DNA of 64,000 nucleotides from Anaerocolumna jejuensis DSM 15929 (lineage in GTDB: Bacteria; Bacillota; Clostridia; Lachnospirales; Lachnospiraceae): positions 1-64,000 of the forward strand of contig NZ_FRAC01000024.1 in NCBI RefSeq assembly GCF_900142215.1, given 5' to 3'. Both the position numbers and the translations under genes were made by a program. Of the stretch, positions 15,913 through 25,249 are shown piece after piece (position 1 is the stretch's first letter; the number at the start of each line of letters is the position of its first letter). The notes under the pieces are model-generated. The model searched no databases. It was not told the origin of the DNA and saw only the letters and a program-made list of their open reading frames with translations.

Positions 15913-18306
15913 ATGAAATACGGTTATTTCGATGAAGAACAGAAAGAATATGTAATCACCCGGCCTGATACACCGGCACCCTGGGCGAATTATCTGGGCT
16001 CTCCGGATTATGGAGCCATTATCTCTAACAATGCGGGAGGCTACAGCTTTGTAAAGAGCGGAGCCAACGGAAGGATTTTAAGGTATCATTTTAACAGTGA
16101 TGATACACCTGGAAGGTATCTTTACATAAGGGACGATGCCAGCGGCGATTATTGGTCCGCTTCCTGGCAGCCGGTAGGGAAAGACCTTGCGGTTTATAAG
16201 AATGAATGCCGACACGGTACTGCCTATACCAAAATAACAGCAGAGTATCAGGGAATAACCAGTGAGGCACTTTATTATGTACCTCTTAATAAAACCTATG
16301 AGGTATGGAGGCTTAGGCTTCAGAATACTTCTCAGACAGAGAGAAAGCTTTCTGCCTTTGGCTATGCGGAATTTACCAATGACAGCAATTACGAGCAGGA
16401 CCAGATAAATCTCCAGTATACCTTATTTATTACAAAAACTTATTTTAAGAACAATAAGATACTTCAGACCATAAACCAGAACGAGCTAAAGGATAAAGAG
16501 GGGTCCAATGGCAAAGAGCGTTTCTTCGGATGTGTGGGTACTGAGGTGACTTCCTATAACGGCGATAAGACAGCATTCCTTGGGTCTTACCGTACCTATG
16601 GCAATCCTATTGCTGTAGAAAAAGGGCACTGCGACAATGTACTGAATTATAATTCCAACAGCTGCGGTGCCCTGCACTCAAGTTTCACCCTTCAACCCGG
16701 TGAGACGAAGGAAATCGTATATATTCTGGGCAGATACAATGACAAGGACTCCGATGAGATATTAAAGGCTTATGAAGACCCTGGTGTCACAGAGAAGGAA
16801 ATACAGGAATTAAAGGACTACTGGCATGGAAAGCTGAACAATTTTCAGGTCAATACCCCCAGCAGTGAATTTAACAGTATGATAAATACCTGGAATGCTT
16901 ACCAGTGCTTTATCACCTTTATCTGGTCAAGAGCTGCCTCCTTTATATATTGCGGACAGAGAAACGGCTATGGCTACCGTGATACGGTTCAGGATATCCA
17001 GGGAATTATCCATCTTGATCCGGCTATGGCGAAGGAAAGAATCCGTTTCATGCTTTCCGCCCAGGTGGATAACGGCGGCGGCCTGCCTTTGGTAAAATAT
17101 GACCACAATGCAGGGAATGAGGACACTCCTGACGATTACTCCTATGTTCAGGCTACCGGACATCCCGCTTACCGCGCAGATGACGCCCTTTGGCTCTTCC
17201 CCACTATTTTAAAGTATATCGGGGAATCGGGAGATACCGGCTTTTTAAAGGAAGTGATTCCCTATGCCAACAAGGAAGAGGATACAGTGTACGGACATTT
17301 AAAACGTGCCATCCGTTTTTCCATGGAAAGACAGGGTGACCATAAGATGCCCGCCGGCCTTCATGCTGACTGGAATGACTGCTTAAGGCTTGGAAAGAAA
17401 GGGGAATCGACCTTTGTTGCCTTTCAGCTCTACTATGCCATGAGCATTATCAAAGATTTTGCAAAGGATCAAAAGGACAGCGAATATATCGAATATATCA
17501 ATAAGGTACAGGGCGAGCTTTTCGACACTATTCAGAGCCTGTGCTGGGAAGACGACAGATATATAAGAGGCATCAAAGAGGACGGCCAGGTAATTGGCTC
17601 TAAAAAGGATGCGGAGGCCAGCATGTGGCTGAATCCCCAGTCCTGGGCTGTTATCAGCGGACTTGCAGACAGGGAGCAGGGAGAGGCGGCACTGGAATCT
17701 GTGCACAGGGAATTAAATACTCCTTACGGTGTAAGATTAATGGCACCTTCCTTTGTAGACCATGCTTTCCCCGGCGCCCTTGCCATTCTGTTCAACCCCT
17801 CTACAAAGGAAAATGGCGGCATCTTTTCACAGCCCCAGGGCTGGATTATTCTGGCGGAAAGCCTGATGGGCCATGGAAACAGAGCCTTTGAATACTTTAA
17901 GGGAAGCTCCCCGGCCATGCAGAATGACCATGCTGAGATTAGGGTATTGGAGCCGTATGTACACGGGCAGTTTACGGAAAGCACAGACAGCCCTTTTGAA
18001 GGCCGTTCCCATGTACACTGGCTGACAGGTACTGCTTCCACTGTTATGGTGGGTTGCGTGGAAGGAATACTGGGAATGAGGCCGGACCTGTACGGGCTTC
18101 GTATAGCTCCCTCCATTCCCTCTGACTGGAAGGAAATTACCATTAAAAAGGTATTCCGAGGCAAGAGCCTGAATATTCGTGTAGAGAATAAGGATGGTGC
18201 CGAAGGCGGATATAAGGAAATGTATTTAAATGGAGTAAGACAGGAAGACAATTATATTGTGGAAAACAGCTTGAAAGAAGAGAATGAAATACTTTTAGTC
18301 ATGTAA
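15913..18306 (+). CDS. GH94-family glycoside phosphorylase (cellobiose/chitobiose phosphorylase type)
   Basis: 797 aa, no signal peptide, so it acts on an imported beta-linked disaccharide by phosphorolysis, giving sugar 1-phosphate plus free sugar. Family hallmarks: MKYGYFDEEQKEYVITRPDT (20), NAGGYSF, GRYLYIRDD, CRHGTAYTKI, the (alpha/alpha)6 barrel with GYGYRDTVQD, and the general-acid aspartate in GLHADWNDCL. The C-terminal HWLTGTAS and GLRIAPSIPSDW are also conserved. The start resembles both cellobiose and N,N'-diacetylchitobiose phosphorylases; RDDASGDYWSASWQPV leans to the chitobiose type. The substrate is therefore open. It is monocistronic; no transporter adjoins it. Confidence 0.85.
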   Translation: MKYGYFDEEQKEYVITRPDTPAPWANYLGSPDYGAIISNNAGGYSFVKSGANGRILRYHFNSDDTPGRYLYIRDDASGDYWSASWQPVGKDLAVYKNECRHGTAYTKITAEYQGITSEALYYVPLNKTYEVWRLRLQNTSQTERKLSAFGYAEFTNDSNYEQDQINLQYTLFITKTYFKNNKILQTINQNELKDKEGSNGKERFFGCVGTEVTSYNGDKTAFLGSYRTYGNPIAVEKGHCDNVLNYNSNSCGALHSSFTLQPGETKEIVYILGRYNDKDSDEILKAYEDPGVTEKEIQELKDYWHGKLNNFQVNTPSSEFNSMINTWNAYQCFITFIWSRAASFIYCGQRNGYGYRDTVQDIQGIIHLDPAMAKERIRFMLSAQVDNGGGLPLVKYDHNAGNEDTPDDYSYVQATGHPAYRADDALWLFPTILKYIGESGDTGFLKEVIPYANKEEDTVYGHLKRAIRFSMERQGDHKMPAGLHADWNDCLRLGKKGESTFVAFQLYYAMSIIKDFAKDQKDSEYIEYINKVQGELFDTIQSLCWEDDRYIRGIKEDGQVIGSKKDAEASMWLNPQSWAVISGLADREQGEAALESVHRELNTPYGVRLMAPSFVDHAFPGALAILFNPSTKENGGIFSQPQGWIILAESLMGHGNRAFEYFKGSSPAMQNDHAEIRVLEPYVHGQFTESTDSPFEGRSHVHWLTGTASTVMVGCVEGILGMRPDLYGLRIAPSIPSDWKEITIKKVFRGKSLNIRVENKDGAEGGYKEMYLNGVRQEDNYIVENSLKEENEILLVM

Positions 18307-18315
18307 AACATAAAA

Positions 18316-18344
18316 GACGGCGTTGACTGGCAGTCAGCGCCGTA
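18316..18344 (+). terminator. hairpin after GH94 gene
   Basis: ACGGCGTTGACT pairs with AGTCAGCGCCGT around GGC. AAATTTAT follows rather than a pure U-run, so termination may be partial. Confidence 0.55.
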
Positions 18345-18490
18345 AATTTATAAAAAGTATGACGATTAGGAGAAGAAGTCCGTTGCTACAGAACGGAAAT
18401 TGTATCCTGTTCCCCGTTTTCGGCAGCGAAATGGTATGGCAAAAGTCTACGCCTGTCTGTTACGCTTTAGCCGCCCTGGGGCTTTGTATC

Positions 18491-18937
18491 CTATCCCAGG
18501 TCTGATAAATCTTTCTTTGACAATAATTCCAGACGGTAACGCTCAAGCTCCCGTGCAATCTCATCATCAGGTTGTTCTTTATATAGTTCTATCATTTTAC
18601 CAATGATAAATTCCTTATTTTCATTATTTAATCTGTCAAAATAGCGTATGATTTTCCGATGCTCACCGGTAAGCGGAATTGCCTGATAATTAGGAGACTC
18701 ATTCAGGTTACCTTGTACAGCGGTTTCCGAAAATTTCTGGACTTTGCTGAGGCCTAAAAGAAAATCAGTGGAAACATTGAAATATTTTGCCAGGGACAGC
18801 AGAGTATCCACCGTTGGAAGCTTCTTGCCGCTTTCATAATATGCGATGGTACTTTGAGTAAGATTTAATTTACTTGCTAAATCCTTCTGGGTTAAGCCTT
18901 TATGTTCTCTCAATTCTTTTAATCTCACATCAAACAA
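18491..18937 (-). CDS. XRE-family repressor
   Basis: 148 aa. Residues 5-60 are a phage-repressor-type helix-turn-helix (LREHKGLTQKDLASKLNLTQ, then STIAYYESGKKLPTVDTLLS). A linker follows, then a helical C-terminal region (about 95-148, EHRKIIRYFDRLNNENKEFI) likely to mediate dimerisation, with a charged tail. It is divergent from a near-consensus promoter at 19020-19048 whose -10 region overlaps one arm of a TTATGACCA/TATGGTCATA dyad. The natural reading is that it represses itself and the ncRNA at 19055. Confidence 0.85.
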   Translation of the reverse strand: MFDVRLKELREHKGLTQKDLASKLNLTQSTIAYYESGKKLPTVDTLLSLAKYFNVSTDFLLGLSKVQKFSETAVQGNLNESPNYQAIPLTGEHRKIIRYFDRLNNENKEFIIGKMIELYKEQPDDEIARELERYRLELLSKKDLSDLG

Positions 18938-18978
18938 TTCACCACCACCTCCTGACTTCGATATTATATAATACTATC

Positions 18979-19048
18979 TGTCATAATTGTGCGATTTATG
19001 ACCAATATAAATTATAGTATTGACAAATATGCCTTATGGTCATATAAT
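18979..19048 (+). promoter_or_regulatory. strong promoter overlapped by XRE operator dyads
   Basis: TTGACA (19020-19025) and TATAAT (19043-19048) are separated by exactly 17 bp, a perfect sigma-A promoter. ATGACCA near 18999 and TGGTCAT at 19038-19044 are exact inverted complements, the second overlapping the -10 element; TGTCATAAT near 18980 is a further half site. A repressor binding these would block transcription. Confidence 0.75.
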
Positions 19049-19054
19049 GAAAAC

Positions 19055-19275
19055 GTAGCCAAAACAAAAAGAACGAAACAATTGTAGGAGTTTTTCGTTC
19101 GGAGGTTTTGGCAGGCATTGTGCCTATCCAATAAAATACAAGTAGTTTTTTGAATCCATTCCCCTCAAATCAGTTCATTGTATTTGGATTTTATCGGAAG
19201 TACATGCGGGTAAATGCTACACATTTACACAAAAGGTCTGCAAGTCTGTTAATACCGGCTTGCAGATCTTTTTTT
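19055..19275 (+). ncRNA. unidentified structured RNA with own promoter and terminator
   Basis: About 220 nt from the predicted start site to a U-run, with no ORF carrying a ribosome site. Predicted structure: hairpin 1 closed by GCCAAAAC/GTTTTGGC with inner GAACGAA/TTCGTTC; a small GGCA/TGCC hairpin; a large domain closed by AAATACAA/TTGTATTT; a GTAAATG/CATTTAC hairpin; and the terminator CTGCAAG/CTTGCAG followed by TTTTTTT. It precedes purC by 260 bp. It does not match the purine, PRPP or T-box leaders I know and lacks the single-rod shape of 6S RNA, so I leave it unnamed. Confidence 0.65.
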
Positions 19276-19429
19276 CACCATTGGGATTGCCGGTATAATG
19301 AAATTATCTGGTGAATGGAAGGTTAGACTAATAAGTAATAGTCTGTAAAACTTTTCATTTATTAGCAGTTCTTATGATGATGATTAGTATAAAAATGCTT
19401 TGCTGCGGCCACAAATTGTGAATTATCTA

Positions 19430-19457
19430 TTGCGAATCTGATTTAGTAGGATATAAT
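19430..19457 (+). promoter_or_regulatory. purC promoter candidate
   Basis: TTGCGA (19430-19435) and TATAAT (19452-19457) with a 16-bp spacer lie about 75 bp before purC. The region between the ncRNA terminator (19275) and this promoter shows nothing else clear. Confidence 0.45.
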
Positions 19458-19532
19458 AAGAGAGTAAGAGTAGAGGAAAGCTTGAGACGCAGTAACAACA
19501 CTTTGTGAAAAGAACACAGATAGGAGCCGTAT

Positions 19533-20240
19533 ATGGAAAAATTAGAGATGCTTTATGAAGGTAAAGCTAAGAAGGTTTTTAAAACAGCGCAGGAAGATGT
19601 TTATATTGTTGATTATAAAGACGATGCAACGGCATTCAATGGCTTAAAAAAAGGAACCATAGTCGGAAAAGGTGTTATCAATAACCGTATGTCCAATCAT
19701 CTGTTTCAGTTACTCGAAAAAGAAGGTGTTCCTACTCACTTTATTGAAGAATTAAGTGACAGGGAGACTGTTGTTAAAAAAGTTGAAATTGTACCCTTAG
19801 AAGTTATTGTGCGTAATGTATCCGCAGGCAGCTTTGCCAAGAAGTTAGGAATGGAAGAGGGCATTAAGCTGCTGGCACCTACTCTGGAATTCAGCTATAA
19901 GAATGATGATTTGGGCGATCCTATGATTAATGATTACTATGCAATTGCCCTGGGCCTTGCTACCAGAGAAGAAATTGAGAAGATTACGAAGATGACCTTT
20001 AAGGTTAATGAAGTTCTGTGCAAGTATTTCGAAGAATGCGGCATTGAGCTGATAGATTTTAAGATTGAGTTCGGAAGGTCCAAAGGGGAGGTTATCCTGG
20101 CAGATGAGATTTCACCGGATACCTGCAGGCTTTGGGACAGTAAAACCCATGAAAAACTGGATAAGGACCGTTTCCGGAGAGATATGGGCGGTGTAGAAGA
20201 TGCTTATAAGGAAGTATTAAAGAGAATCGGCCTGGCTTAA
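19533..20240 (+). CDS. purC: SAICAR synthetase
   Basis: Condenses CAIR with aspartate using ATP to give SAICAR in de novo purine synthesis. 235 aa, normal for the monofunctional bacterial enzyme. Seen: LYEGKAKKVFKTAQEDVYIV at the start, KGTIVGKGVINN, VRNVSAGSF, LIDFKIEFGRSK, LADEISPDTCRLWD. ATG 19533 follows AGGAG. A hairpin and then purF follow. Confidence 0.96.
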   Translation: MEKLEMLYEGKAKKVFKTAQEDVYIVDYKDDATAFNGLKKGTIVGKGVINNRMSNHLFQLLEKEGVPTHFIEELSDRETVVKKVEIVPLEVIVRNVSAGSFAKKLGMEEGIKLLAPTLEFSYKNDDLGDPMINDYYAIALGLATREEIEKITKMTFKVNEVLCKYFEECGIELIDFKIEFGRSKGEVILADEISPDTCRLWDSKTHEKLDKDRFRRDMGGVEDAYKEVLKRIGLA

Positions 20241-20253
20241 GAGGTATGCCAAG

Positions 20254-20308
20254 GGGCTGCTGCAAACATAGTAAAAAGTACATCACGTACTGGATTTTGC
20301 AGCAGCCC
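20254..20308. repeat. GGGCTGCTGCA hairpin between purC and purF
   Basis: GGGCTGCTGCA pairs with TGCAGCAGCCC; inner GTAC/GTAC pairing extends it around a short loop. CTTCTTTC follows, a weak U-tract, so it may be a partial terminator tuning purF. Shares its stem with 2146-2210 and 9266-9363. Confidence 0.6.
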
Positions 20309-20370
20309 TTCTTTCGTAAGAAGTGACAGAAGCTTCCAAAGTCATGAAACGATTGCAGAAAGGATTATGG

Positions 20371-21813
20371 ATGGATAAGAGCACACAAATTGATACCTGG
20401 ATTTCAGATGAAATACATGAAGAATGCGGAGTTTTCGGAATCTACGATTTTGATGGCAATGACATTGCCTCTTCCATTTATTACGGCTTATTTGCCCTGC
20501 AGCACAGAGGACAGGAAAGCTGCGGTATTGCAGTCAGTGATACCAGCGGACCCAAGGGCAGCGTTAAGTCCTATAAAGGAATGGGTTTGGTAAATGAGGT
20601 ATTTACACCTGGGAGTTTAGATGATTTAAAGGGTAATATCGGTGTGGGGCATGTACGTTATTCGACGGCAGGAGCCAGTAACAGAGAGAATACCCAGCCC
20701 CTGGTATTAAATTATGTCAAGGGAACTCTGGCACTTGCCCATAACGGAAATCTTGTCAATGCACCGGAATTAAAGGATAAATTAGCCTATACGGGAGCTA
20801 TTTTCCAGACAACCATAGACTCAGAAGTAATAGCTTATCTCATAGCCAGAGAGAGGCTTCAGACCAGGAGCGTTGAGGAAGCAGTTAAGAATGCCATGCT
20901 AAAATTAAAGGGAGCTTATTCTCTTGTTATCATGAGCCCCAGAAAATTAATCGGAGCCAGGGACCCCTTTGGTTTCAGGCCTCTTTGCATCGGAAAGAGA
21001 GGAAACTCCTACGTACTGGCTTCCGAAAGTGCGGCACTGGATACGGTGGGAGCAGATTTTGTAAGGGATGTGGAACCGGGGGAAGTCGTTATGATTAACC
21101 AGGAGGGCATTCATTCCGATATGTCCATGACACAGCCAAAGAAAGCCAAATGTATCTTTGAATATATTTATTTTGCAAGACCGGACAGCTGCCTGGACAA
21201 TGTCAGTGTGTATAACTCCAGAATTATGGCAGGAAGGATACTGGCACAGACCTATCCGGTGGAAGCCGATCTTGTGGTTGGTGTGCCGGATTCCGGCAAT
21301 GCGGCAGCCTACGGGTATTCACTGGAATCGGGAATCCAGCTTGCCACGGCTTTTGTAAAAAACAGCTATGTGGGCAGAACCTTTATAAAGCCCAAGCAGT
21401 CCATGAGGGAGTCCAGCGTTAAGATCAAGCTGAACGTATTAAAGGATGTGGTAAAGGACAAACGGGTTATCATGATTGATGATTCCATCGTCAGAGGTAC
21501 TACCAGCGAGCGTATCGTAAGAATGCTTAAGAACGCAGGAGCCAGGGAAGTTCATGTAAGGATAAGCTCTCCGCCCTTTTTATACCCCTGTTATTTCGGC
21601 ACGGATGTACCCTCCGATGACCAGTTGATCGCCCACAATAATACGGTGGAAAAAATCAAAGAAATGATTGGTGCAGACTCCTTGGGATATTTAGGTGTGG
21701 ACAGGCTCAGTGAATTAATTGAAGGAGATAAGGGCTTTTGCGATGCCTGCTTTACCGGAAATTACCCCATTGAACCGCCGAAAGAAGATATCAGGGGAGA
21801 ATACGACAGATAA
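20371..21813 (+). CDS. purF: amidophosphoribosyltransferase
   Basis: First committed step of purine synthesis: glutamine plus PRPP to phosphoribosylamine. About 480 aa. A short propeptide ends at EECGVFGIYDF, whose Cys becomes the N-terminal nucleophile after cleavage. The PRPP-binding loop is VIMIDDSIVRGTTS. The C-terminal CDACF and upstream cysteines fit the iron-sulfur-containing Bacillus type. I prefer ATG 20371 (GAAAGGA upstream) over an in-frame GTG at 20323, which lies just beyond the hairpin. Confidence 0.95.
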   Translation: MDKSTQIDTWISDEIHEECGVFGIYDFDGNDIASSIYYGLFALQHRGQESCGIAVSDTSGPKGSVKSYKGMGLVNEVFTPGSLDDLKGNIGVGHVRYSTAGASNRENTQPLVLNYVKGTLALAHNGNLVNAPELKDKLAYTGAIFQTTIDSEVIAYLIARERLQTRSVEEAVKNAMLKLKGAYSLVIMSPRKLIGARDPFGFRPLCIGKRGNSYVLASESAALDTVGADFVRDVEPGEVVMINQEGIHSDMSMTQPKKAKCIFEYIYFARPDSCLDNVSVYNSRIMAGRILAQTYPVEADLVVGVPDSGNAAAYGYSLESGIQLATAFVKNSYVGRTFIKPKQSMRESSVKIKLNVLKDVVKDKRVIMIDDSIVRGTTSERIVRMLKNAGAREVHVRISSPPFLYPCYFGTDVPSDDQLIAHNNTVEKIKEMIGADSLGYLGVDRLSELIEGDKGFCDACFTGNYPIEPPKEDIRGEYDR

Positions 21814-22043
21814 AGAAAAAGAAATTCAGACTTGCTTTTCTGTTAAATATTAAGGATAATAAAATAGAGAAAAGAACCAGGAGAGTGCAGGAAGGATGTA
21901 AAATATCCTGCAGTCCCTATGTTTTGGAAATGAAGAAGATATATATTAAGAACAAAAAAGTAAAAATAAGAACTATAAAATTAGGTGTGAACTAAAAACT
22001 AAGGTGAAAATTGCAAGACGAAGAAAAATTACAGGAGGTTGCA

Positions 22044-23477
22044 ATGAGCAATGACAAATATGTAAGCCCTATGTCCGAGAGATACGCAAGCAAAAAGATG
22101 CAGTATATTTTTTCTCCCGATATGAAGTTTAAAACCTGGAGAAAGCTTTGGATCGCTCTGGCAGAAGCGGAGATGGAACTGGGACTTCCGGTTACGAAGG
22201 AGCAGATAGAAGAGCTTAAGAAATATCAGGACGACATCAATTATGATGTGGCAAAGGAAAGAGAAGCATTGGTACGCCATGATGTAATGTCCCACGTATA
22301 TGCTTACGGAGTGCAATGCCCGGGAGCAAAGGGAATCATTCATCTTGGAGCGACCTCCTGCTATGTGGGGGATAATACCGATATTATTGTAATGACGGAA
22401 GCTTTAAAAGAAATCCGTACAAAGCTTTTGAATGTTATGGATAAGCTTAAGGATTTTGCCTGTGAATACAGGGAGCTGCCGACCCTTGCTTTTACCCACT
22501 TCCAGCCGGCACAGCCCACTACTGTCGGAAAAAGGGCCTCTCTCTGGCTGATGGAGTTAAAATTAGACTTTGATGACCTGGAATATCTGATCGGTTCCAT
22601 GAGGCTGCTGGGCTCCAAGGGAACTACGGGAACCCAGGCAAGCTTTTTAGAGCTGTTTGAAGGAAATCATGCAAAGGTAAAAGAACTGGATAAGAAAATA
22701 GCAGAGAAGATGGGATATGAGGACTGCTATCCCGTATCCGGACAGACCTACTCCAGAAAGGTGGATACCAGAGTATTAAATGTACTTGCGGGAATCGCTG
22801 CCAGCGCACATAAATTCTCCAATGACATCAGGCTGCTGCAGCATCTAAAGGAGATAGAAGAGCCCTTTGAAAAGAACCAGATTGGTTCCTCTGCCATGGC
22901 CTATAAGAGAAACCCCATGCGCAGCGAGCGTATTGCATCCCTTGCCAATTATGTGATTTGTGATGCCCTGAATCCTGCCATTACCTCCTCCACCCAGTGG
23001 TTTGAAAGAACCCTTGATGACTCCGCCAATAAGCGCATCAGTGTGCCGGAAGCCTTCCTGGCAGTTGACGGAATTCTGGACCTGTATCTTAACATTGTGG
23101 ACGGTTTGGTAGTGTACCCCAAGGTAATTGAAAAGCATTTGATGGCAGAACTTCCTTTTATGGCAACAGAAAATATTATGATGGATGCGGTGAAGGCAGG
23201 AGGGGACAGGCAGGAGCTTCATGAGAAAATCCGCACCCTGTCCATGGAAGCCGGCAGAAATGTAAAGGAAAAGGGGTTAGAAAACAATCTCTTGGAATTA
23301 ATTGCAGCAGACCCTTCCTTTAACCTTTCTCTGGAAGAATTAAAGCAGACCATGGACCCGAAGAAGTATGTCGGACGTTCGGCGGAGCAGGTGGAGGAGT
23401 TTATAACAGAGGTTATTAACCCTATTTTGGACGAATATAAGGTGTGCCTTGGTATTACAGCAGATATAAAGGTCTGA
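22044..23477 (+). CDS. purB: adenylosuccinate lyase
   Basis: Acts twice in purine synthesis, splitting SAICAR and adenylosuccinate with fumarate release. 477 aa, fumarase/aspartase superfamily. Seen: the substrate-binding HLGATSCYVGDN, THFQPAQPTTVGKR, and the signature loop GSSAMAYKRNPMRSE with the catalytic serine. The start is ATG 22044 behind AGGAGG; a TTG at 22011 would place the ribosome site inside the gene. The 230 bp between purF and purB show no hairpin. A strong terminator follows. Confidence 0.95.
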   Translation: MSNDKYVSPMSERYASKKMQYIFSPDMKFKTWRKLWIALAEAEMELGLPVTKEQIEELKKYQDDINYDVAKEREALVRHDVMSHVYAYGVQCPGAKGIIHLGATSCYVGDNTDIIVMTEALKEIRTKLLNVMDKLKDFACEYRELPTLAFTHFQPAQPTTVGKRASLWLMELKLDFDDLEYLIGSMRLLGSKGTTGTQASFLELFEGNHAKVKELDKKIAEKMGYEDCYPVSGQTYSRKVDTRVLNVLAGIAASAHKFSNDIRLLQHLKEIEEPFEKNQIGSSAMAYKRNPMRSERIASLANYVICDALNPAITSSTQWFERTLDDSANKRISVPEAFLAVDGILDLYLNIVDGLVVYPKVIEKHLMAELPFMATENIMMDAVKAGGDRQELHEKIRTLSMEAGRNVKEKGLENNLLELIAADPSFNLSLEELKQTMDPKKYVGRSAEQVEEFITEVINPILDEYKVCLGITADIKV

Positions 23478-23540
23478 TTAATGTATCTGTCTACAGTAAA
23501 CTACTGATATTAGAATTTATATAGAAATATTCAAAAAATG

Positions 23541-23579
23541 AGAACGTTATCTGCAAAATTGCAGGAGCGTTCTTTTTTT
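23541..23579 (+). terminator. purB terminator
   Basis: AGAACG and CTGCA pair with TGCAG and CGTTCT around AAAT, followed by TTTTTTT. Confidence 0.85.
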
Positions 23580-23689
23580 ATATAGTTATGGGGTAAGAAA
23601 AGATGAAGCAGAGGCTTTCTAACTGTTGAATTTACCGGGAAGTGAAGGGAGATTATGAAACAGCTGCTATAAGGTTCCAAGAAGAATTT

Positions 23690-24142
23690 CTAATTTAATA
23701 TATCATATTTGGGAAACTTTAATATATAATAAAGAAACATGACTTTCACAGATAATGTATATTTTTCTTCCATTGAAATCAAATTACTATCTAACATAAA
23801 ATTCTCAATGATTTGCCTGTCTATTTCAATACAATTTGCTATTGTGTCAGTATTCATTTCATAAATTTGAGTTAATACTTCAATTATTGCCTTTAATCTA
23901 CTATCATCATCTATTTTCATTCCTAACGAAAGGATAGAAATAAAATCTGTTATAAAATGTATTTCATCCGGTGAAATTGACTCTATATGTTCCTTTTCAG
24001 AAATATAATCTTCAAACCATTGCTTCTCTATTCTGGTAACCTTACTTAATGTATTTATTGTAATCTTTCCATTCTCCACTAATGTTTTTAAATCATGCTG
24101 TATAATTTTATTGGGTATTTTCGGTATTTCTTTCATACTCAT
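23690..24142 (-). CDS. hypothetical protein with two HTH-like repeats
   Basis: 150 aa, not recognised as a named family. Two similar helical segments can be seen: LKTLVENGKITINTLSKVTR with IEKQWFEDYI, and LKAIIEVLTQIYEMNTDTIA with IEIDRQIIENFM. Each has the spacing of a short DNA-binding helix-turn-helix followed by a linker. It may be a small regulator. The start ATG is preceded by TAGGAGGG. Codon usage is more A+T-rich than the neighbouring purine genes, which suggests recent acquisition. Confidence 0.6.
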   Translation of the reverse strand: MSMKEIPKIPNKIIQHDLKTLVENGKITINTLSKVTRIEKQWFEDYISEKEHIESISPDEIHFITDFISILSLGMKIDDDSRLKAIIEVLTQIYEMNTDTIANCIEIDRQIIENFMLDSNLISMEEKYTLSVKVMFLYYILKFPKYDILN

Positions 24143-24550
24143 TCTTTACCCTCCTATTAAAAATTTAATTAAATAATTGTAAACTCTTATTTTCACTCCC
24201 TTCTTAAAATTATACTTTAGACCATTATATGGAAATTTGCAACAGCTTTATGTAAATTTATTACTAATTATGTTGCGATTTACACTTACAGTAATAATTC
24301 AAGTATATAAATGCAAAAATTATTGGTAAGGAGCTTGTTTACTTTTATCAGAGTGATACAAAAGCATGGATTTACACGAAAAAATGAGCTGACAGGAAGA
24401 ATAAAACGCGATTAGAGAGAAAAACGGCGAATGCTGCTTTCGCACAAAATAACCTTGCATTTCGTGCCTGCACAACTTACAATAAAGATGTATGCAGCAA
24501 AGAACATTTGGAAATTATAGTATAGTAAGTGAAAGGAAAGGAGCAGGAAT
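24143..24550. other. 408-bp intergenic region without recognised elements
   Basis: Divergent spacer, strongly A+T-rich at 24180-24330. The only pattern noted is TATAGTATAGTAAG near 24520, a possible promoter for the GNAT gene. No hairpin or ORF was supported. Confidence 0.5.
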
Positions 24551-24826
24551 ATGGACTTTAAACATGAAACAAACCGTATTTATCTGGAAGACGCAGCGGG
24601 AAAGATGGTTGCAGAGGTGACATTCCCTGATGTGAATGAGAATTCAGTGGAGATTAACCATACCTTTGTAGATGATTCCCTTAGAGGGCAGGGCGTTGCA
24701 GGGAAGCTTATGGAAGAGCTGGTAAAGAGACTTCGTACTGAGGGTAAGACTGCAGTACTTACCTGTTCCTATGCAATCAGCTGGTTTGAGAAGAATAAAG
24801 GGAATGAAGATCTGATTAGCAGATAG
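24551..24826 (+). CDS. small GNAT-type N-acetyltransferase (YjdJ/COG2388 type)
   Basis: 91 aa, the minimal GNAT fold. The acetyl-CoA-binding segment is VDDSLRGQGVAGKLMEEL, and the segment TAVLTCSYAISWFEKN matches the family's conserved C-terminal CSYA motif. Substrate unknown. Start ATG follows GAAAGGAG. It is 78 bp upstream of the Spx-like gene. Confidence 0.8.
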   Translation: MDFKHETNRIYLEDAAGKMVAEVTFPDVNENSVEINHTFVDDSLRGQGVAGKLMEELVKRLRTEGKTAVLTCSYAISWFEKNKGNEDLISR

Positions 24827-24904
24827 GAAAGTTGATAGTTGCAGCTGATTTGTGGAAAGCCGGTCTTTAAAGACCAGACCTTTTAAGTAAGAAATGAGGA
24901 TGGG

Positions 24905-25246
24905 ATGAACATACAAATTTTCGGGAAATCCAAATGTTTTGATACAAGAAAAGCAGAAAGGTATTTCAAGGAAAGACGGATCAAGTATCAGATGATTGAT
25001 TTAAGAAAACATGGCATGAGTCTTGGCGAGTATAAAAGTGTAAAGACAGCCGTAGGCAGTATGCAGGAGCTGATAGATGAGCATTCCAAAGAATATGAAG
25101 ATAATTATGTGAAATATCTGTCAGAGGAACAGGACAGGGAAGAAAAGCTATTAGAGCACCCGGGAATGTTCCAGACACCCATAGTAAGAAACGGCAGGCA
25201 GGCAACGGTGGGATATCAGCCGGATGTTTGGAAAGAGTGGGTTTAA
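24905..25246 (+). CDS. ArsC/Spx-like thioredoxin-fold protein
   Basis: 113 aa. FGKSKCFDTRKAERYFKERR shows the ArsC-family active-site loop with one cysteine (Cys11) instead of the CxxC of Spx; it ends FQTPIVRNGRQATVGYQPDVW, the cis-proline region of the fold. Members act as arsenate-reductase-like or glutathione/thiol-linked proteins; the single Cys argues against a Spx redox switch. It ends three bases before the LysR gene and is probably co-transcribed with it. Confidence 0.8.
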   Translation: MNIQIFGKSKCFDTRKAERYFKERRIKYQMIDLRKHGMSLGEYKSVKTAVGSMQELIDEHSKEYEDNYVKYLSEEQDREEKLLEHPGMFQTPIVRNGRQATVGYQPDVWKEWV

Positions 25247-25249
25247 ACC

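Noticed and set aside
18323..18505. 60-codon ORF after the GH94 gene
   Set aside because: No ribosome site and no protein-like pattern; it overlaps the 3' end of the XRE gene on the other strand.
19055..19275. 6S RNA or purine riboswitch ahead of purC
   Set aside because: The predicted fold has several separate hairpins rather than one rod with a central bubble, and no purine aptamer consensus was seen; kept only as an unnamed ncRNA.
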